A stretch of DNA of 39,091 bases from Amycolatopsis acidicola. Its GTDB lineage: Bacteria > Actinomycetota > Actinomycetes > Mycobacteriales > Pseudonocardiaceae. The stretch's first letter is position 1. Every line of letters starts with the position of its first letter. Below the pieces are notes generated by a model. It did not search any database. It was not told the origin of the DNA and saw only the letters and a list, made by a program, of their open reading frames with translations. A program made the position numbers and the translations under genes. The DNA lies in NCBI RefSeq assembly GCF_007713735.2, contig NZ_VMNW02000083.1, positions 1-39,091 of the forward strand. Direction: 5' to 3'. Positions 37,648 through 39,091 of this stretch are shown here, one piece after another.

Positions 37648-39091
37648 ATGACCGAAGAGGTGCCGAGGTGGCGGCGAAAGGCCGGTGGCGTGGTCGCCAC
37701 GGTGGTCCAGCTGGGCGCGCTCGCCTCGGTGGCGCTGCTGATCTGGGGCGGTCACCACGGCTTCTACCACTGGACGGTGCTGGCGTTCAGTGTGCTGAAC
37801 ATCCCAGCCGACGCGAACATCCTGATCGCTCTGGTGCTGGCGGTGCTCGGCGCCGCGTTACGGCGGCGGAAGCGGGCTGCGCTGAACACGCTGCTCCTGT
37901 TCCAGGTCGGTGGGCTCGCGGTGACGATGGCGTTCCATGCGGCCTTGCTGTGGGCGCCCGGCGCGCTCACGCTCGCCCGGCGCGAGCGCACCCACATCCC
38001 GGTCGCGCTGTGGGCACTCACCGGCGTGGAGCTGGTGGCGATTGGACTGATCGTGCTTCTGATCGCGCTGCGCCCGGCGTTCCCGGCTCGCTTGGCGCCA
38101 GGAGCGTGGAAGTACGCGCTGGCCGTGGGGCTCGGTGGGCTGGCGGTGGTGATTTCCGTCGGCTGGGCATTGCTGACGGTGTTCCCGGGAACGCTGACCG
38201 GCCTCGGCGACAGCTTCCTGTGGGCGGCGAACCACGCGACCGGTGAGTTGCTGCAGCTGCGCCGACTGGGTGTGCAGGAAGGCCCGGGCTGGGTCGATCT
38301 GCTGCTCGACCTCGGTGGCACGGCCGTCGCGGTGGCCACGCTGTCGACGTTCTTCCGTGGCGTGCGCTCGCAGCGGCATCGCAGCGATGAGGAAGAGCTT
38401 CGGCTGCGGTCGTTGCTCGCGCAGTTCGGCGAGGACGATTCGCTGGGGTATTTCGCCACCCGCCGCGACAAGAGCGTGGTGTTCGCGCCCAATGGCCAGG
38501 CCGCGGTGACCTACCGGGTACTGGGTGGCACGAGCATCGCGAGCGCCGATCCGATCGGTGATCCGGAGTCGTGGCCGCAGGCGATCGCCGCGTGGTTGGC
38601 CGAGGCGCACACCTACGGTTGGTCCCCGGGTGTGCTGGGGGCGAGCGAACGGGGCGCGAAAGCCTACGTCCGTGCGGGGCTGAAGGCGCTGGAGATCGGG
38701 GACGAGGCCGTGCTCGATGTCCGCGACTTCCGGTTGTCCGGCCCGGAACGGCGGTCCGTGCGGCAGGCGGTGCGTCGCATCGAGCGCGCGGGATACACCG
38801 CGCAGGTCCGCCGGCACGCGGACGTCCCACCGTCCGAAATGGATGATCTGTTGGCGAAGGCCCAGCAGTGGCGTGGCGCGGGCACCGAACGGGGGTTCTC
38901 GATGGCGCTGTCGAGGCTGGGCGACCCGTCGGACGGGCGGTGCGTGATGGCCGAGGCCTACGACGCCACCGGGCAGTTGCGCGGGCTGCTGTCCTTCGTG
39001 CCGTGGGGGCGGCGCGGGCTTTCCCTGGATCTGATGCGTCGCGATCGTGACGCGGAGAACGGGCTCACCGAATACCTCGTCGCGCAGGTTG
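37648..39091 (+). CDS. LysX/MprF-type lysylphosphatidylglycerol synthase, 5' part only
   Basis: The first 481 residues of a membrane protein cut by the window end. Several hydrophobic segments occupy about residues 15-240, including LGALASVALLIWGG and VLNIPADANILIALVLAVLGAALRRRKRAAL. A cytoplasmic lysyltransferase domain (DUF2156 type) follows from about 250, with GYFATRRDKSVVFAPNGQAAVTYRVLGGTSIASADPIGD and EIGDEAVLDVRDFRLSGPERRSVRQAVRR. This is the N-terminal half of LysX of mycobacteria, in which a lysyl-tRNA synthetase follows, or a stand-alone MprF-like enzyme; the window cannot tell. It adds lysine to phosphatidylglycerol and lowers sensitivity to cationic peptides. GTG 37642 is an alternative start. 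Confidence 0.85.
   Translation, partial: MTEEVPRWRRKAGGVVATVVQLGALASVALLIWGGHHGFYHWTVLAFSVLNIPADANILIALVLAVLGAALRRRKRAALNTLLLFQVGGLAVTMAFHAALLWAPGALTLARRERTHIPVALWALTGVELVAIGLIVLLIALRPAFPARLAPGAWKYALAVGLGGLAVVISVGWALLTVFPGTLTGLGDSFLWAANHATGELLQLRRLGVQEGPGWVDLLLDLGGTAVAVATLSTFFRGVRSQRHRSDEEELRLRSLLAQFGEDDSLGYFATRRDKSVVFAPNGQAAVTYRVLGGTSIASADPIGDPESWPQAIAAWLAEAHTYGWSPGVLGASERGAKAYVRAGLKALEIGDEAVLDVRDFRLSGPERRSVRQAVRRIERAGYTAQVRRHADVPPSEMDDLLAKAQQWRGAGTERGFSMALSRLGDPSDGRCVMAEAYDATGQLRGLLSFVPWGRRGLSLDLMRRDRDAENGLTEYLVAQV

Overview
The window is very GC-rich, uses many GTG and TTG starts and has tightly overlapping operons. It carries a block (CobD-like, SURF1, low-molecular-weight tyrosine phosphatase, Nif3, C4 zinc ribbon, RNase H-phosphatase fusion) whose gene content matches, from memory, the Rv2236c-Rv2228c neighbourhood of Mycobacterium tuberculosis. 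Together with the LysX-type gene and the actinobacterial T4SS-like genes, this suggests a chromosomal segment of a Pseudonocardiaceae actinomycete, most likely Amycolatopsis or a close relative. No integrase, transposase, tRNA gene or CRISPR array was seen.

Layout. (1) 1-2710: gluconate permease and gluconokinase, divergent from a FadR/GntR regulator, with a two-site operator between them. (2) 2750-8549: degenerate CobD-like protein; SURF1, fructosamine-kinase-like protein and tyrosine phosphatase on the minus strand; Nif3, zinc ribbon and RNase H-phosphatase as a coupled plus-strand operon. (3) 8537-12127: a putative sulfone-use operon (SfnG, a DszC-like flavoenzyme, an ArsB/NhaD-like carrier). 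(4) 12198-13500: RNase P RNA and an SCO6745-like gene. (5) 13501-14161: a non-coding gap, then 14162-22741: seven co-directional genes resembling a type IV secretion core (VirB2-, VirB3-, VirB4-, VirB6-, VirB8- and VirB1-like plus a repeat-rich protein), with no relaxase, coupling protein or VirB11 in view. (6) 22939-27224: SPOR-like small protein, an SCO5389-like/ParA-type ATPase pair, then RNB nuclease, DUF4326 and a BtuF-like protein in a coupled operon. (7) 27214-34262: FadR regulator and cache-domain protein, divergent from an aminobutyraldehyde dehydrogenase and a complete polyamine-type ABC transporter. (8) 34350-39091: UppP, CtaG-like protein, a repeat array, panB, and the start of a LysX/MprF-type lysyltransferase that runs off the window.

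The two most unusual things are the orphan T4SS-like locus and a dispersed 21-bp palindromic repeat (arms GGAGCAA and TTGCTCC around a 7-nt centre). The repeat occurs as about 15 in-frame copies inside the last T4SS-like gene, as a long hairpin in the leader of the aldehyde dehydrogenase/ABC operon, and as 12 paired copies filling the convergent gap between the CtaG-like gene and panB. A second, 13-bp palindrome (GTCCAC, A or T, GTGGAC) recurs in three unrelated genes and always encodes Ser-Thr-Val-Asp with uncommon Thr codons.
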